Source: UBA12088 sp964568345 (GTDB lineage: Bacteria; Patescibacteriota; Minisyncoccia; Phycocordibacterales; UBA12088). From it: a stretch of 6,883 nucleotides of DNA. The notes beneath the pieces were generated by a model that was not told where the DNA came from, ran no database searches, and saw only the letters and a program-made list of their open reading frames with translations. The stretch is taken from the NCBI GenBank assembly GCA_964568345.1, contig CAZMPG010000046.1:1-6883 (forward strand), read 5' to 3'. Numbering within the stretch: the first letter of the stretch is position 1; each line of letters begins with the position of its first letter. Below are positions 5,679-6,883 of the stretch, piece by piece. The position numbers were made by a program, and so were the translations under genes.

Positions 5679-6692
5679 CTACGGAAGCTGCGGTTTCGGG
5701 GCAACGCGTTCAGGGCAAGCTATCTCGTTGATCTTCCAGAGAGTCGTCTTGTACACGTAGCCGGTCGGCGTGCGCTCATCCCGAAGGCCAAAGGAAACCC
5801 ACGGCGCGAGCACGTCGCTCGCGTAGCGGAGCTGGAATGCGTCAACCGACTCCGTCGTCTTATGGTCGAACACGCCGGTCATCGCAAGGGTGATACCGAG
5901 GTGCTTGGCAAGGAATCCCTGCAGCTTACGCACTTCGTCCTCTGGATTCGCACGCCCCTCGCGCAGGTACGAGGTGAGGAGTGGTACGCATACCGCCCCA
6001 AGCACCTCCCCTTCAGTATCGTCTTCCTCGGGCGCGGTATCAGTACTCGTCGCCACCGTTCCCGACGCAGACGTGGAAGTGCTTGCATCAGGAGAACCGC
6101 AGTTCATACATGCGCCACCGCCACGCGCGTGCTCCTGTTCGCCCGCTACCGTGTCGGTGCTCGTTGCGCCGGTATCGGTATCGTCTGTGCTGGTCGCACT
6201 CGTGTCGGTCTCATCGGTGCTCGTTGCTCCGTCGTCCGTGGCACCGTCCGTGTCGTCACCATAGCCAGAATCATCATCATCTTCACCATCATCGGTGTCG
6301 TCCCCTCCATCGTCGTCACTACAGTTCCAGGGGCAATCACCATCGTCACCACACTCATCATCGTCATCACACTCACCACCATCACCATCATCACCCCAAT
6401 CGCTGTCACCAAAAACCGGCGGACAGGGGCGCTCATCCGTTACGATAAAATCGTCGCTGTGGGACGCGTGCCCATCCCACCCCTCCTCGCGTACGGTAAG
6501 CTCCTGCCAAGAGGTGTGATGACCGTGGCCAGACTTGTGGCAAATAGTCACCCTGTCATCACCACGGCCATCCCCATGGTGGTCACCATGACCCCCACGA
6601 GCAGCAAACACCGACGCTGTAGACAAGACACCGAACACCGCAATCACAAAAGCGGTCACCATGATACTGATTACTGATCCTGTATTCTTCAT
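5679..6692 (-). CDS. Secreted Asp-rich protein with peptidoglycan-binding-like C-terminal module
   Basis: A 337-residue exported protein. Residues 1-30 are a signal peptide with a hydrophobic core (VISIMVTAFVIAVFGVL) and a likely cut after SVFA. Residues 48-84 form a small Cys/His module, VTICHKSG...GWDGHASHSDDF, resembling the CHKPG...GHxGHxD modules of other bacterial surface proteins. Residues 96-160 are extremely rich in Asp and Gly with scattered Cys (108, 114, 120, 124), followed by TSTD decapeptide repeats and a CMNC pair (195-198). Residues 230-327 are the peptidoglycan-binding-like domain: GEVLGA, YLREG, EVRKLQGFLAKHLG, TGVFDHKTT, AFQLRY, VLAPW, TPTGYVYKTTLWKIN. The likely role is a surface or wall-associated protein whose acidic stretch could bind calcium or other cations; no enzymatic motif is seen. 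There is no clear Shine-Dalgarno site before the ATG. The C-terminal type is one I know mainly from Parcubacteria. Confidence 0.85.
   Translation of the reverse strand: MKNTGSVISIMVTAFVIAVFGVLSTASVFAARGGHGDHHGDGRGDDRVTICHKSGHGHHTSWQELTVREEGWDGHASHSDDFIVTDERPCPPVFGDSDWGDDGDGGECDDDDECGDDGDCPWNCSDDDGGDDTDDGEDDDDSGYGDDTDGATDDGATSTDETDTSATSTDDTDTGATSTDTVAGEQEHARGGGACMNCGSPDASTSTSASGTVATSTDTAPEEDDTEGEVLGAVCVPLLTSYLREGRANPEDEVRKLQGFLAKHLGITLAMTGVFDHKTTESVDAFQLRYASDVLAPWVSFGLRDERTPTGYVYKTTLWKINEIACPERVAPKPQLP
6150..6230 (-). repeat. 30-bp in-frame repeats encoding [GS]ATSTDxTDT
   Basis: Residues 155-181 of the Asp-rich protein are GATSTDETDT, SATSTDDTDT and the start of a third unit GATSTDT. The repeat is ten codons long, and the units differ at silent and one or two amino-acid positions. 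A looser ATSTDTA recurs at 214-220. It forms the Thr/Ser-rich spacer between the Asp-rich stretch and the C-terminal module, and is a likely site of length variation. Confidence 0.7.
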
Positions 6693-6702
6693 ATACTGCT
6701 GG

Positions 6703-6708
6703 ATAATA
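6703..6708 (-). promoter_or_regulatory. Possible -10 (TATTAT) of the Asp-rich secreted protein gene
   Basis: TATTAT on the minus strand ends 10 bp before the ATG at 6692. No convincing -35 lies 16-18 bp further upstream. The spacing again implies a very short or absent leader. The 6693-6856 interval between this gene and the rightward start at 6857 is the AT-richest part of the window, as expected for divergent promoters. Confidence 0.3.
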
Positions 6709-6856
6709 TGCTATTGGTATGGCGCCCTATTCGACAGCCACACAAATAGGTGGTTTTGTAATGGACGCACAATACACAAAATATGTGGAAAGTCAATGTG
6801 CATTGCGGTACCTCCTCACCCTCTACACACTGTCTTATAAAGGAACTACCCACACC

Positions 6857-6883
6857 ATGAGGTATCCTGAAGTGAGGCGAGAT
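6857..6883 (+). CDS. Start of a rightward gene, cut by the window end; possibly S9A prolyl oligopeptidase
   Basis: An ATG at 6857 opens nine codons, MRYPEVRRD, before the sequence ends. YPxxRRD close to the N-terminus is how many prolyl oligopeptidases (family S9A) begin, with a downstream HG...DPYRWLED motif that cannot be seen here. AGGA at 6841-6844 is a weak ribosome site 12 nt upstream, and TATAAA at 6836-6841 could be a -10. With only nine residues the identity is a guess and even the existence of the gene is uncertain. It would be transcribed divergently from the Asp-rich protein gene. Confidence 0.38.

Noticed and set aside
5502..6677. Long plus-strand open frame (391 codons) opposite the CAP and Asp-rich genes
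   Set aside because: It is antisense to two genes with clear domains. Its Ile/Thr/Val run is only the complement of the GAT/GAC-rich Asp codons.
1..6883. tRNA, rRNA, CRISPR array or toxin-antitoxin module
   Set aside because: No cloverleaf-like segment, rRNA core sequence or spaced repeat array was seen, and no gene pair of the right kind is present.

Overview
The window (high GC, about 60% by eye) looks like a chromosomal stretch from a Candidate Phyla Radiation bacterium, most likely a parcubacterial lineage. The best clue is the secreted protein at 5679-6692. It pairs a C-terminal peptidoglycan-binding-like module (EVRKLQGFLAKHLG, TGVFDHKT, FQLRY, VLAPW, TPTGYVYKTT) with an acidic linker, an architecture I associate with Parcubacteria. 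Tight packing, 4-bp ATGA gene overlaps and the near absence of good Shine-Dalgarno sites fit this. The lineage is an inference from protein style, not from a marker gene.

Layout. Positions 1-103 are non-coding leader with no gene I can support. 104-799 (+) is a GT-A-fold NDP-sugar pyrophosphorylase. It ends tail to tail, with a 12-bp overlap, against a three-gene operon read leftwards from 4371 to 788. In transcription order the operon holds (a) an unusual fusion of an HxGH nucleotidyltransferase with a type II phosphomannose-isomerase cupin, (b) a membrane-anchored or secreted clan GH-A glycoside hydrolase, and (c) a multi-span family 2 glycosyltransferase of the egghead (beta-mannosyltransferase) type. 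A promoter with two nested inverted repeats lies just upstream at 4387-4415. Together the four genes look like a small synthase-dependent exopolysaccharide or glycan locus, probably using GDP-mannose: sugar activation, polymerisation/export, and a trimming hydrolase. The polymer identity is inferred.

The 688-bp stretch without an intact gene (4372-5059) is accessory DNA. It carries a 223-bp MITE-like element (4427-4649) with imperfect terminal inverted repeats and an 8- to 10-bp target-site duplication (GTTCAATG). Next to it is a decayed fragment of a sedolisin (peptidase family S53) gene (4687-4926, minus). I recognise nothing in 4927-5059.

The right third holds two more minus-strand envelope genes: a membrane-anchored CAP/SCP-domain (YkwD-like) protein (5060-5620) with a perfect 12-bp hairpin in its 5' coding part, and the Asp-rich secreted peptidoglycan-binding-like protein. 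At the extreme right a plus-strand reading frame begins at 6857. Its first nine residues (MRYPEVRRD) resemble the N-terminus of S9A prolyl oligopeptidases. No rRNA, tRNA, CRISPR or recognisable ncRNA was seen.
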